Shown in pieces: positions 16,346 through 24,377 of a stretch of DNA of 31,945 nucleotides (the first letter of the stretch is position 1; the number at the start of each line of letters is the position of its first letter). Source of the DNA: an uncultured Atopobium sp. (lineage in GTDB: Bacteria; Actinomycetota; Coriobacteriia; Coriobacteriales; Atopobiaceae); NCBI GenBank assembly GCA_916720015.1, contig CAKAPZ010000001.1, positions 1 through 31,945 of the forward strand, written 5' to 3'. The notes beneath the pieces were generated by a model. It was not told where the DNA came from and searched no databases. It worked only from the letters and a program-made list of their open reading frames with translations. The position numbers and the translations under genes are program-made.

Positions 16346-17130
16346 TTACGATAAAAACACCTGAACAAATCGAGGCAATGAAGGTGTCGGGCGCCCTTTC
16401 TAAGGCGGCCCTTCGTCGTGCTGGATCCATGATTAGACCTGGTGTTTCAACGCTCGAGATTGACCGCGCTGTTGAAGCTTTTATTAGACTTCATGGCGGA
16501 ACCCCTACCTTTAAGGGCTACGGTGGATTCCCTGGATCTGTTTGCTCTTCTATTAACGAGCAGATTGTTCACGGTATTCCATCAGCTAACGTCATTTTGC
16601 AAGATGGTGATATTCTGACCATTGATACAGGTGCTACCGTTAACGGTTGGGCAGGAGATAACGCTTGGACGTTCTACTGCGGAACAGTTGACGAGAAAAC
16701 CCAGGCACTTTGTGAGGTTACGCGTGACTGCCTTAAGGCAGGTATTGCAGCTGCTGTTCCTGGTGCTCGCCTTGGCGACGTTGGACATGCAGTTCAGAAG
16801 CTTGCTGAGGATAATGGCTACGGTGTCATTCGTGATTTTGTTGGCCATGGTATTGGTCGCAATCTTCACGAGGATCCAGAGGTCAGAAACTATGGTCGTG
16901 CAGGTAACGGCATTGTTCTTCGTGAGGGAATGGTAATTGCAATCGAGCCAATGATTGCCATGGGCACCTATGATTGCACCGTTCTTGAAAATGGCTGGAC
17001 CGTTGTTACCGATGATGGCCTGCCATCAGCACATTATGAGAACACCGTTGCTATTACTGCCGATGGTCCTGTTATCGTCTCAGAAGACGAAGTTGGTCCA
17101 TGGTGCGAGATGCAGGGTGGCATAGAGTAA
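16342..17130 (+). CDS. map: Type I methionine aminopeptidase
   Basis: This enzyme removes the initiator methionine from new proteins. The 262-residue product has all five metal ligands, Asp95 (TIDTG), Asp106 (AGDNA), His169 (GHGIG), Glu202 (IEPM) and Glu233 (HYENT). The ATG overlaps the adk stop codon and GGTATTC-like sequence upstream gives only a weak ribosome site, so coupling to adk is likely. It lacks the zinc-finger extension of some actinobacterial paralogues. No clear terminator follows; the infA promoter region begins about 50 bases later. Confidence 0.97.
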   Translation: MITIKTPEQIEAMKVSGALSKAALRRAGSMIRPGVSTLEIDRAVEAFIRLHGGTPTFKGYGGFPGSVCSSINEQIVHGIPSANVILQDGDILTIDTGATVNGWAGDNAWTFYCGTVDEKTQALCEVTRDCLKAGIAAAVPGARLGDVGHAVQKLAEDNGYGVIRDFVGHGIGRNLHEDPEVRNYGRAGNGIVLREGMVIAIEPMIAMGTYDCTVLENGWTVVTDDGLPSAHYENTVAITADGPVIVSEDEVGPWCEMQGGIE

Positions 17131-17179
17131 CTAATACATTGTTCTTCTCGCTATCTAATTGTGTTGAAAAAATAAGTGA

Positions 17180-17208
17180 TAGACGAGTGGCACATTTTTA
17201 TGTATTAT
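17180..17208 (+). promoter_or_regulatory. Probable promoter of the infA-rplQ cluster
   Basis: TAGACG (17180-17185, four of six matches to the -35 box) and TATTAT (17203-17208, five of six to the -10 box) are spaced by 17 bases. The site lies in the 113-base gap between map and infA, 36 bases before the infA start codon. It would drive infA, rpmJ, rpsM, rpsK, rpsD, rpoA and rplQ. Confidence 0.55.
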
Positions 17209-17243
17209 TGATAACCGCTGTCGATGTGTCGAGAGGATGAAAG

Positions 17244-17462
17244 TTGGCTAAACAAGACGCGATTGAGCTTGAAGGCAAGGTACTAGAACCCCTGCCAAAC
17301 GCTATGTTTAACGTTGAGTTAGAGAACGGCAAGACCATCCTTTGCACCATCTCAGGTAAGATTCGAATGAACTACATTCGAATTCTCCCTGGTGACAAGG
17401 TTGTAGTAGAGATTTCTCCTTACGATCTTACCAGGGGTCGCATTACTTACCGTTACAAGTAA
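17244..17462 (+). CDS. infA: Translation initiation factor IF-1
   Basis: IF-1 binds the 30S A-site and helps IF-2 and IF-3 select the start codon. The 72-residue product has the full OB-fold sequence, including [36 protein letters not shown] and [15 protein letters not shown]. The start is TTG at 17244, preceded by GAGAGGATGAAAG; no ATG fits the family N-terminus MAKQDAIE. In many bacteria infA uses a weak start to keep levels balanced. Confidence 0.97.
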   Translation: MAKQDAIELEGKVLEPLPNAMFNVELENGKTILCTISGKIRMNYIRILPGDKVVVEISPYDLTRGRITYRYK

Positions 17463-17504
17463 GTAGTGTCCAGCCTTGTGCCATGCATGAGGCTATCTGT
17501 GTCT

Positions 17505-17568
17505 TTGCGCATGTCGCAAGGGCATATGTACGCAAGTACAGTCGGTATTTCACGCCAGCGGCTGGGCG
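17505..17568 (+). promoter_or_regulatory. Short hairpins in the infA-rpmJ spacer
   Basis: The 145-base spacer holds three small stems: TTGCG/CGCAA (17505-17509 with 17515-17519), TGTAC/GTACA closed by the GNRA tetraloop GCAA (17527-17540), and a GC-rich stem around CCAG/CTGG (17553-17568). No T-run or gene is present. A leader or processing role is possible. Confidence 0.4.
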
Positions 17569-17607
17569 AGTATATAGTTCGTATCAGCAGAACCGAAAGG
17601 AAGACAC

Positions 17608-17721
17608 ATGAAGGTACGTCCTTCGGTAAAGAAGATGTGCGACAAGTGCAAAGTCATCCGTCGCCACGGTAAGGTTTACGTGATTTGCGAGAACCCGCGC
17701 CACAAACAGCGTCAGGGCTAA
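17608..17721 (+). CDS. rpmJ: 50S ribosomal protein L36, zinc-binding type
   Basis: L36 is the smallest 50S protein and organises rRNA near the base of the L7/L12 stalk. Translation from ATG 17608 gives 37 residues, the exact family length, beginning [15 protein letters not shown] and ending HKQRQG. The zinc ligands Cys11, Cys14, Cys27 and His32 are all present, so it is the C+ form. AAAGGAAG lies nine bases upstream. It precedes rpsM by 15 bases. Confidence 0.96.
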   Translation: MKVRPSVKKMCDKCKVIRRHGKVYVICENPRHKQRQG

Positions 17722-17736
17722 GGAAGGAGCACCAAG

Positions 17737-18105
17737 TTGGCCCGTATTAACGGCGTCGACCTGCCACGCGATAAGCGTGTTGAGGTCGGACTCACCTATC
17801 TTTACGGCATTGGTCAGACTCGTGCAACCAAGATTTGCAACGAGACTGGTATCGATGTAAATACTCGCGTCAAGGACCTCACAGAGGAAGAAGTCACCAA
17901 GATTCGTGACTTTATTGACGCTAACTACACCACCGAGGGCGATCTTCGCCGCGAGGTGCGTCAGAATGTTGCCCGCCTGATGGAGATTGGCTGCTACCGC
18001 GGCCTCCGTCACCGCAAGGGCCTCCCTGTCCACGGTCAGCGTACCCACACTAACGCTCGTACTCGTAAGGGTAAGAAGCGTCAGGTGGGCGGCAAGAAGA
18101 AGTAG
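17737..18105 (+). CDS. rpsM: 30S ribosomal protein S13
   Basis: S13 is in the 30S head and forms intersubunit bridges with L5 and 23S rRNA. The 122-residue product begins [20 protein letters not shown] and contains YGIGQTRA and the basic C-terminus [16 protein letters not shown]. It starts with TTG at 17737, preceded by AAGGAG at seven bases; this start matches the family N-terminus exactly. Confidence 0.98.
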   Translation: MARINGVDLPRDKRVEVGLTYLYGIGQTRATKICNETGIDVNTRVKDLTEEEVTKIRDFIDANYTTEGDLRREVRQNVARLMEIGCYRGLRHRKGLPVHGQRTHTNARTRKGKKRQVGGKKK

Positions 18106-18119
18106 GCGAGGAGTAGCTA

Positions 18120-18521
18120 ATGGCACAGAAAAAGAACGCTCGCACTACACGCGTCCGCCGCTCCGAGCGTAAAAACATTGCAGTGGGCCAGGCCCACATC
18201 AAGAGCACATTCAATAACACGATTGTCTCTATTTCCGATCCCCAGGGTAATGTAATTTCCTGGCAGTCCGGTGGTACCGTCGGCTTCAAGGGCTCTCGTA
18301 AGTCCACTCCTTTTGCTGCACAGCTTGCAGCAGAGGCAGCAGCAAAGGCAGCAATGGAGCACGGTCTCCACAAGGTAGCTGTTTTTGTTAAGGGCCCAGG
18401 CTCTGGTCGCGAGACCGCAATCCGTTCCCTTCAGGCAGCAGGCCTTGAGGTTTCGGGTATTCAGGATAAGACACCTATTGCACACAACGGCTGCCGTCCT
18501 AAAAAGCGCCGTCGCAACTAG
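18120..18521 (+). CDS. rpsK: 30S ribosomal protein S11
   Basis: S11 lies on the 30S platform by the E-site and Shine-Dalgarno region. The 133-residue product contains [19 protein letters not shown], a [24 protein letters not shown] segment ([12 protein letters not shown]) and the terminal [13 protein letters not shown] [19 protein letters not shown] precedes the ATG. rpsD follows after 17 bases. Confidence 0.98.
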   Translation: MAQKKNARTTRVRRSERKNIAVGQAHIKSTFNNTIVSISDPQGNVISWQSGGTVGFKGSRKSTPFAAQLAAEAAAKAAMEHGLHKVAVFVKGPGSGRETAIRSLQAAGLEVSGIQDKTPIAHNGCRPKKRRRN

Positions 18522-18538
18522 CACGAAAGGACAAGCAA

Positions 18539-19132
18539 ATGGCAATTGATAGGACCCCGGTCCTTAAAAGATGTCGTCAGCTTGGCATCGATCCCGTTGT
18601 GATGGGGATCAATAAGACTTCTAACCGTGAGCCACGTCGCCGTCGTCGCCAGGAGAGCGAGTACGGTATGCAGCTCCGTGAGAAGCAGAAGGCTAAGTTC
18701 ATTTACGGCGTCCTTGAGAACCAGTTCCACGGCTACTATGAGATGGCTAAGAAGAACCCAGGCATTACTGGTGACAACCTGATGAGCATCCTTGAGACTC
18801 GTCTTGACAACGTCATCTTCCGCCTTGGCTTTGCTCGTACACGTAAAGAGGCTCGTCAGACTGTCCGTCACGGTCACATCACCGTTAACGGTCAGCGCGT
18901 TGACATTCCTTCTTATCGCGTAAAGAGCGGCGATGTTATCGCTGTTGCTTCCAAGGCAAAGGATCTTCTTCCAATCAAGGAAGCTCTCATTTCCTCCGAG
19001 CACATGGCAGTTCCTGCATGGCTTGAGGTTGACATTGAGAAGCTGCAGGGCACTGTTCTTCAGCTTCCAACCCGCGATCAGATCGACCTTGAGATTGACG
19101 CACAGCTGATCGTCGAGCTCTACTCCAAGTAA
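18539..19132 (+). CDS. rpsD: 30S ribosomal protein S4
   Basis: S4 nucleates 30S assembly and shapes the mRNA entry site. The 197-residue product has the S4 RNA-binding domain (LDNVIFRLGFARTRKEARQ, then VRHGHITVNGQRVDIPSYRV). Only one cysteine, Cys12, is in the N-terminal region, so this is the form without zinc, unlike S14 and L36 in the same window. AAAGGAC is a modest ribosome site. Its place between rpsK and rpoA resembles E. coli and Actinobacteria rather than Bacillus. Confidence 0.98.
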   Translation: MAIDRTPVLKRCRQLGIDPVVMGINKTSNREPRRRRRQESEYGMQLREKQKAKFIYGVLENQFHGYYEMAKKNPGITGDNLMSILETRLDNVIFRLGFARTRKEARQTVRHGHITVNGQRVDIPSYRVKSGDVIAVASKAKDLLPIKEALISSEHMAVPAWLEVDIEKLQGTVLQLPTRDQIDLEIDAQLIVELYSK

Positions 19133-19156
19133 GCCCGACCCGTTTTGGAGGTAGCA

Positions 19157-20098
19157 ATGTCCGAATTTATCCGACCAAATGTGTCGGTAGATGAAATCGG
19201 CGCAAACGTCGCTCGTGTGAGCGTAGAGCCGCTTGAGCGTGGCTATGGTGACACGCTTGGCAACTCCCTCCGCCGCGTACTGCTTTCCTCTCTTGAGGGA
19301 GCTGCGGTTGAGGCCATCCAGATTGATGGCGTTCAGCATGAGTTCACTACGGTTGAAGGCGTCTATGAGGACGTTACTGACATCGTTCTGAACGTTAAGG
19401 GCCTAGTTTTCCGCAACACCAACAACTCTGATGAGGCTGAGGCTTCCATCTCTGTTGATGGTCCTTGCACAGTCACTGGTGCTGATCTTGATGTTCCTAT
19501 GGGCTATGAGCTGGTCAACCCAGCTCAGCACATTTGCACTCTTGCTGAGGGAGCTCGTCTTTCCATGAGACTTCGCCTTGGTAATGGTCGCGGTTATGTT
19601 TCCGGTGAGGATAACGAGCGCGAGAGCGATCCAATTGGATTCATTCACGTTGACTCGATCTTCTCGCCAGTTCGCCGCTGCGCTAAGGCTGTTGAGCCTT
19701 GCCGTGTTGGCCGTCACACCGACTATGATCGTCTGGTGCTTGAGGTTGAGACCAATGGTGCAATCAGCCCTCGCGAGGCTGTCGTTGAGGCTGCAAACAT
19801 CATTAACCAGCACATGAGCGCATTCATGGGACTTACTGATTTTGACGAGACTCAGGAAGAGGCTTCGATTTTTGCTAAGGCAGACGTCGAGGACGATTCC
19901 GAGCTTGAGAAGCAGGTTGAGGATCTGGACCTTTCCGTCCGTTCTTACAACTGCCTCAAGCGTGCAGGAATTCACTCTGTCCGTCAGCTCGTTGATTTCT
20001 CTGAGAACGATCTTCTCAACATCAGAAACTTTGGTGTTAAGTCTATTGAAGAAGTCAAGGAAAAGCTCGAGAGCATGGGCCTGTCCCTTAAGGCTTAG
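19157..20098 (+). CDS. rpoA: RNA polymerase subunit alpha
   Basis: Alpha dimers scaffold RNA polymerase assembly, and the C-terminal domain contacts promoter UP elements and activators. The 313-residue product has the N-terminal assembly domain (RGYGDTLGNSLRRVLLSSL-type segment, residues 28-46) and a C-terminal helix-hairpin-helix domain (LKRAGIHSVRQLVDFSENDL and RNFGVKSIEEVKEKL). ATG 19157 is chosen because GGAGG ends five bases upstream; a TTG at 19145 precedes that site. rplQ follows after 33 bases. Confidence 0.98.
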   Translation: MSEFIRPNVSVDEIGANVARVSVEPLERGYGDTLGNSLRRVLLSSLEGAAVEAIQIDGVQHEFTTVEGVYEDVTDIVLNVKGLVFRNTNNSDEAEASISVDGPCTVTGADLDVPMGYELVNPAQHICTLAEGARLSMRLRLGNGRGYVSGEDNERESDPIGFIHVDSIFSPVRRCAKAVEPCRVGRHTDYDRLVLEVETNGAISPREAVVEAANIINQHMSAFMGLTDFDETQEEASIFAKADVEDDSELEKQVEDLDLSVRSYNCLKRAGIHSVRQLVDFSENDLLNIRNFGVKSIEEVKEKLESMGLSLKA

Positions 20099-20131
20099 TC
20101 GCGCCTTGTCACGCATAGGAGAATGTAAATT

Positions 20132-20617
20132 ATGAGGCACAATAAGAAGAGGGGCATGAAGCTTGGTACTGATGCTAGCCACACCAAGGCCATCAAGAAG
20201 AGCCTGATCCAAGCCCTTTTCACTAACGATCGTATTAAGACTCTTGACGTCCGCGCTAAGGCAGTTCGCGGCGAGGTCGACAAGGTCATCACTTGGGCAA
20301 AGCGCGGCGACCTTCACGCTCGTCGTCTTGCTATGGCCAAGGTTGGTAACGCAGAGCTTGTCCGTGAGGTATTTGACAAGGCTGCTCAGGGTATGTGGGC
20401 TGACCGCAACGGCGGCTACACCCGTATCATGAAGCTTGGTCCTCGTAAGGGCGATGCTTCTGAGGTTGTTATCCTTGAGCTTGTTACCGAGCCAGTTCAG
20501 CCAAAGGCTTCTAACAAGAAGGCTAAGGCTACCAAGGTTGCTCCTGCTCCTGTAAAGGAAGAGGAGACCGAGGCTCCAGCAGAGGAGACCGAGCAGACCG
20601 AAGAGGCTGCAGAGTAA
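20132..20617 (+). CDS. rplQ: 50S ribosomal protein L17 with acidic tail
   Basis: L17 is near the tunnel exit of the 50S subunit. Residues 1-120 match the normal family, starting MRHNKKRGMKLGTDASHTKA and containing ADRNGGYTRIMKLGPRKGDA. Residues 121-161 form an extension, first basic (Lys/Ala/Pro) and then Glu/Thr/Ala-rich. Longer tails on L17 are known in Actinobacteria. TAGGAG lies upstream of the ATG. A strong terminator follows 20 bases after the stop codon. Confidence 0.97.
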   Translation: MRHNKKRGMKLGTDASHTKAIKKSLIQALFTNDRIKTLDVRAKAVRGEVDKVITWAKRGDLHARRLAMAKVGNAELVREVFDKAAQGMWADRNGGYTRIMKLGPRKGDASEVVILELVTEPVQPKASNKKAKATKVAPAPVKEEETEAPAEETEQTEEAAE

Positions 20618-20636
20618 CTTCTGTCAAAGTGAATCT

Positions 20637-20671
20637 AAAGAGGTCCTGGCTTTTTGCTGGGACCTCTTTTT
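20637..20671 (+). terminator. Intrinsic terminator after rplQ
   Basis: AAAGAGGTCC (20637-20646) pairs with GGACCTCTTT (20659-20668), and the inner TGGC/GCTG pairs extend the stem with wobbles around a five-T loop. A T-run follows. The next gene starts 20 bases downstream with its ribosome site in between, so some readthrough is probably required. Confidence 0.88.
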
Positions 20672-20690
20672 CAAATGAAGGAGGGTTGTC

Positions 20691-22403
20691 ATGATTGAGT
20701 TCAAAAACGTTTCATTTGCATACGGTTCTTCAACTGCTACACAATCTATGACCGACCCTGCTTCAAAAGACCCCATGGGAGCCGCTGAGAGCCTTTCTCA
20801 GCCAAAGATGGCGCCAACCCTGGATAACGTTTCATTTAACTTAAAGCCTGGCTCTAGAACGGTTGTGCTTGGCCATAATGGCTCAGGCAAGTCAACGCTT
20901 GCAAATCTTTGTAACGCATCGCTCTTTCCGTTTTCTGGAGAAGTTTTAGTAGACGGCACCTCAACTGCTGGTGTGCCATCTACTCAGATTTCTTCGCATG
21001 TGGGAATGGTTCGTCAAGATCCAACGGCGCAGCTGGTATGTGCAACTGTCTTTGACGAGGTCGCCTTTGGTCCTGCTAATCTTGGCCTGCCAAAAGAAGA
21101 GATTGTTTCTCGCGTTTCTCAAACACTTGAGCTCTGCGGTATTGCTGACTTGGCCAATGCCCAAACACACACGCTTTCTGGAGGCCAACAGCAGCTTGTT
21201 ACTATTGCGGCAGCGCTTTCGTTGCGTCCTCGTTATCTGGTACTTGATGAGGCATTTGCTCAGCTTGATACGCAATTTAGAAATCACCTTTCTAAGCTGG
21301 TAAACAACCTTGTGGCTAACGGGATGGGTGTGCTTGAGATTTCTCATTCTTTTGAGTCTTTACCTGGGGCTGACCAGGTACTTGTTGTGGAGAAAGGCCA
21401 TCTGGTTTGGACGGGCACTCCCACAGAGTTTCTCTCAGACGCAGATATAATTGCCCGCGCCGGATTTGATGATGCTCTTACGGGAACAGCTCATGTAGCA
21501 GCGCAGGCTGGCTACAACTTTGACACGCCTCTTAATGCATCAGAGTTTGTTGCGTTTCTTGTTCAGAACAACCTTGCATTTGACGCTTTGGACACCCTTG
21601 TTTACCAGCGTGCTCTTGAGGTAGTGCGAGCAAATAACTATGACGGAATTCAAGCGCTTGGAGAGGCGCACGAGCTGGCAATTTGTGGCGTATCTCATGA
21701 GTTTGACAAGCCAGTTTTGCACGATATAACGCTTTCTTCCACGGGGGAGCTTACCGTTTTGGTGGGCGCTTCTGGTTCTGGAAAAACAACCTGCGCCCGA
21801 ATAGCTGCTGGCCTCATAGAGGCCGATGTTGGTCATGCAACAATTGATGCGCGACTGGTAAGTCCTGGAGATGTCGGCATGTGTTTCCAGCGCCCTCAAG
21901 ATCAGCTCTTTGCCCAAAGTGTTGCTGAAGATATTGCGTTTGGTCCAACTAACAAGGGTTTCTCACCAGATGATGTTGAGGCGCTTGTCGCGTATGCGGC
22001 AGCACGTGTGGGGCTTGATCAGCAGGTCATGGACGCGTCTCCGTTGACGCTTTCTGGTGGCCAGGCTCGTCGCGCGGCGCTTGCAGGAACACTGGCCTGC
22101 GCAACGTACGCGGTTGTGTTTGACGAGGCAACGTCTGGGCTTGATGGCAAGGCGCGCTCGCAGGTGCTGCATCTTGCTCGTGAGCTGGCAAACGAGGGCA
22201 AGGCAGTTCTTGCAATCACCCACGACGTAAGCGAATGGCTTCCTTTTGCCGATAAGGTAGTGTTTCTCGAGAAGGGCCGTGTTGTTGCAGACGTCAATGT
22301 GCAAGAAGCACAAACAACCCCAGAGATATACGAGGCTGCGCAGCTTGATTGCCCACTGTTTGTAAGCGTATTGCATGAGCTTTTGGAGGCCTGCTATGTC
22401 TAA
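20691..22403 (+). CDS. ECF transporter, fused ATPase subunits EcfA1-EcfA2
   Basis: Energy-coupling factor transporters import vitamins and metal ions; two ABC ATPases power the membrane subunit EcfT. This 570-residue protein carries both ATPases in one chain. Domain 1 has Walker A GHNGSGKST (61-69), signature LSGGQ (162-166), Walker B with Glu187 and switch His219. Domain 2 has GASGSGKTT (359-367), LSGGQ (454-458), Walker B ending FDEA (477-480) and His511. A Ser/Ala/Pro-rich insert of about 28 residues (12-40) interrupts the first beta sheet. AAGGAGGG precedes the ATG. In Bacillus the same place after rplQ is held by two separate genes, ecfA1 and ecfA2. No substrate-binding S subunit is encoded nearby, so this is probably a shared energizing module. 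Confidence 0.93.
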   Translation: MIEFKNVSFAYGSSTATQSMTDPASKDPMGAAESLSQPKMAPTLDNVSFNLKPGSRTVVLGHNGSGKSTLANLCNASLFPFSGEVLVDGTSTAGVPSTQISSHVGMVRQDPTAQLVCATVFDEVAFGPANLGLPKEEIVSRVSQTLELCGIADLANAQTHTLSGGQQQLVTIAAALSLRPRYLVLDEAFAQLDTQFRNHLSKLVNNLVANGMGVLEISHSFESLPGADQVLVVEKGHLVWTGTPTEFLSDADIIARAGFDDALTGTAHVAAQAGYNFDTPLNASEFVAFLVQNNLAFDALDTLVYQRALEVVRANNYDGIQALGEAHELAICGVSHEFDKPVLHDITLSSTGELTVLVGASGSGKTTCARIAAGLIEADVGHATIDARLVSPGDVGMCFQRPQDQLFAQSVAEDIAFGPTNKGFSPDDVEALVAYAAARVGLDQQVMDASPLTLSGGQARRAALAGTLACATYAVVFDEATSGLDGKARSQVLHLARELANEGKAVLAITHDVSEWLPFADKVVFLEKGRVVADVNVQEAQTTPEIYEAAQLDCPLFVSVLHELLEACYV

Positions 22404-23172
22404 GTGCCCCTGTGCTCTGCTTAAGCGTATCTCGCTTGCCTCGTTGACAGCGCAGACAAAAATCGTTGCCACCCTTGTGGGAATTGTTGCTCTTTTCTGT
22501 ATACAGCAGCCACTTGCATTTGCTGCATTTGCTTTGATTTGTGTGAGCCTTCTTTGGAGCGCTCGTGTAAGTATTTTGGAGTTTTTGCGCGTGGCAAAGC
22601 CTGCAGCTTTTGTTTTGCTCCTCTCATTTGTGGCCAATACGCTGGTGTTTATTGGACACCCCGATATCATTTTCTCTGGATCAGTTGGACTTTCTGTGGC
22701 AGGCTTTTACAGGAGCACTGTAGCTATTGCTCGCATATTGCTTGCTCTAGCACTGGTTTTATCGGTAGCGTCAACAACTACACCCACGCAGCTTGCTGAC
22801 GGCTTTTCTGTACTGTTGATGCCTCTGCGCCTTATTCGTGTTGACGTTGACGGCCTGAGTATTGCGCTCTCAATTGCGCTGCGAGCAATTCCTCTTACCC
22901 TCGAAGAGCTCGACAGAATTAGAGCAGCTCAACGGGCACGCGGGTTTAATTTTGAATCAGGCAGTATTGTTGAGCGAATCAAAAAGTGGTTTACGCTTCT
23001 GGTGCCGCTCACCGTATCGCTCTTTCAGCGAGCCGATCAGATGGCGCAAACTATGATGGACCGCTGTCTTGGCGCCGCAAAACGTACGCGCATCTCCGCA
23101 AAAATGCAGCTTGTGGACTGGGTTGTGCTTCTGCTCTGGTCTGTCGTGTGCTTTGGGCTTGCAACGCTGTAG
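22396..23172 (+). CDS. ecfT: ECF transporter transmembrane subunit EcfT
   Basis: EcfT couples ATP hydrolysis by the EcfA ATPases to toppling of the substrate-binding S subunit. The 258-residue product has about five hydrophobic segments and the coupling motif AARG-type ARG at residues 181-183 in a long cytoplasmic helix. The second coupling motif, usually ARG as well, appears here as RCLG (223-226). ATG 22396 is chosen because TTGGAGG ends six bases upstream; it overlaps the end of the ATPase gene by eight bases. truA follows. Confidence 0.9.
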   Translation: MSKCPCALLKRISLASLTAQTKIVATLVGIVALFCIQQPLAFAAFALICVSLLWSARVSILEFLRVAKPAAFVLLLSFVANTLVFIGHPDIIFSGSVGLSVAGFYRSTVAIARILLALALVLSVASTTTPTQLADGFSVLLMPLRLIRVDVDGLSIALSIALRAIPLTLEELDRIRAAQRARGFNFESGSIVERIKKWFTLLVPLTVSLFQRADQMAQTMMDRCLGAAKRTRISAKMQLVDWVVLLLWSVVCFGLATL

Positions 23173-23283
23173 CGGGCTTGCAATGCTGCAGAGGTCTTGC
23201 GTCCAGCAGATACAATACGTGCGTCAACTTTGAGCCTACGATACAATCACTTTGTTGCGCCAAAAGTCTTTTCAGGGAGCTTC

Positions 23284-24180
23284 ATGAACTCAGAAACGTC
23301 ACAGAACAATGCATCAAACTGCAGCGTTTATGCATCCGAGGAGTCTTCTGCTGGGCCATCAGCTGCTGAGACTCTCGCTGACGCCTCTGCTGAGCCTGAA
23401 GCTACACTTGTCATCCAGCTAGGTTATCGCGGCGCTGCCTTCTGCGGCTTTGCTGAGCAGCCAACCCAGCGCACCGTGGCGGGCGACCTTCGCCGTGCGC
23501 TTCAGACCGTTTTGCGCAGAGAGGTCGAGCTCACCTGCGCGGGCAGAACCGACGCCGGCGTGCACGCCCAGGCCCAGTACGTGAGCCTTCCCGTATATGG
23601 CGCTGAACTGGCGCTGTCTGGCGAGAAACTCGTCCGCTCGCTCACCGCTCTGACCGACGATGACATCTCTATCCGACAACTCTTCCGTGCCCCACAGGGT
23701 TTCTCGGCACGCTTTGATGCCCAGGCTCGCTCGTACCGCTATCGCATTTGTGCAAATAGCGCTCGTCCCGTGCTGAGCTGGGACCACACGTGGTGGTACA
23801 ACGGTCACTTGGACGCAGAGCTTATGGACAAGGCGGCGCAGGCGCTGGTGGGAGAGCACGATTTCAAGAGCTTCTGCAAGGCAATTTCTGCCGAGGGCAA
23901 GCCAACGCATCGTTTTGTGGAGCGCCTTACCGTTGAAGAAATTGAAGAGGCTGGCGAGAAACTCATTGCAGTTGATATTACGGGTAACGCCTTCTTGCAT
24001 AACATGGTGCGCACGATTGTGGGCACACTGGTTGAGATTGGACGAGGTCACAGGCCTGTTGAGTGGATCGACGAGGTTCTAGCTGCTCAGAATAGAATTG
24101 CTGCTGGCAGTTGTGCACCTGCTCAGGGCCTTACGTTTGTGAGCGTTCGCTATCCAGAGGGTGTTTTGCAACCCTGGTAG
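23284..24180 (+). CDS. truA: tRNA pseudouridine synthase A
   Basis: TruA converts uridines 38-40 of the tRNA anticodon stem-loop to pseudouridine. The catalytic Asp90 is in CAGRTDAGVHA, and SARFDAQARSYRYRI and FLHNMVRTIVG are family motifs. The product is 298 residues, about 30 more than E. coli TruA, because of a Ser/Ala/Glu-rich N-terminal extension of about 40 residues. ATG 23284 with AGGGAG upstream is preferred; a TTG at 23197 has no site. Parts of the gene (about 23460-23600) are visibly richer in GC than their neighbours. The order rplQ-ecf-truA matches Bacillus, but rplM and rpsI do not follow. Confidence 0.95.
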   Translation: MNSETSQNNASNCSVYASEESSAGPSAAETLADASAEPEATLVIQLGYRGAAFCGFAEQPTQRTVAGDLRRALQTVLRREVELTCAGRTDAGVHAQAQYVSLPVYGAELALSGEKLVRSLTALTDDDISIRQLFRAPQGFSARFDAQARSYRYRICANSARPVLSWDHTWWYNGHLDAELMDKAAQALVGEHDFKSFCKAISAEGKPTHRFVERLTVEEIEEAGEKLIAVDITGNAFLHNMVRTIVGTLVEIGRGHRPVEWIDEVLAAQNRIAAGSCAPAQGLTFVSVRYPEGVLQPW

Positions 24181-24377
24181 CGCTTTCGGTTCCTTGATTG
24201 CGTCGTAGTTTCTGTGTGCCAATCCAGCTCCATCGGTCTTCTCGCGCCGTTTACGAAGTCTTTTCTACCACTTGTATTGTGTGCGGTGGTTTCCCTCGCA
24301 AAGAAATAGCATCATAGAAGAGAGCGTCTTTTTAGGAGCTCTTGCAGAACTGATGAACAGTGAGGCAGGGAGCCAGT

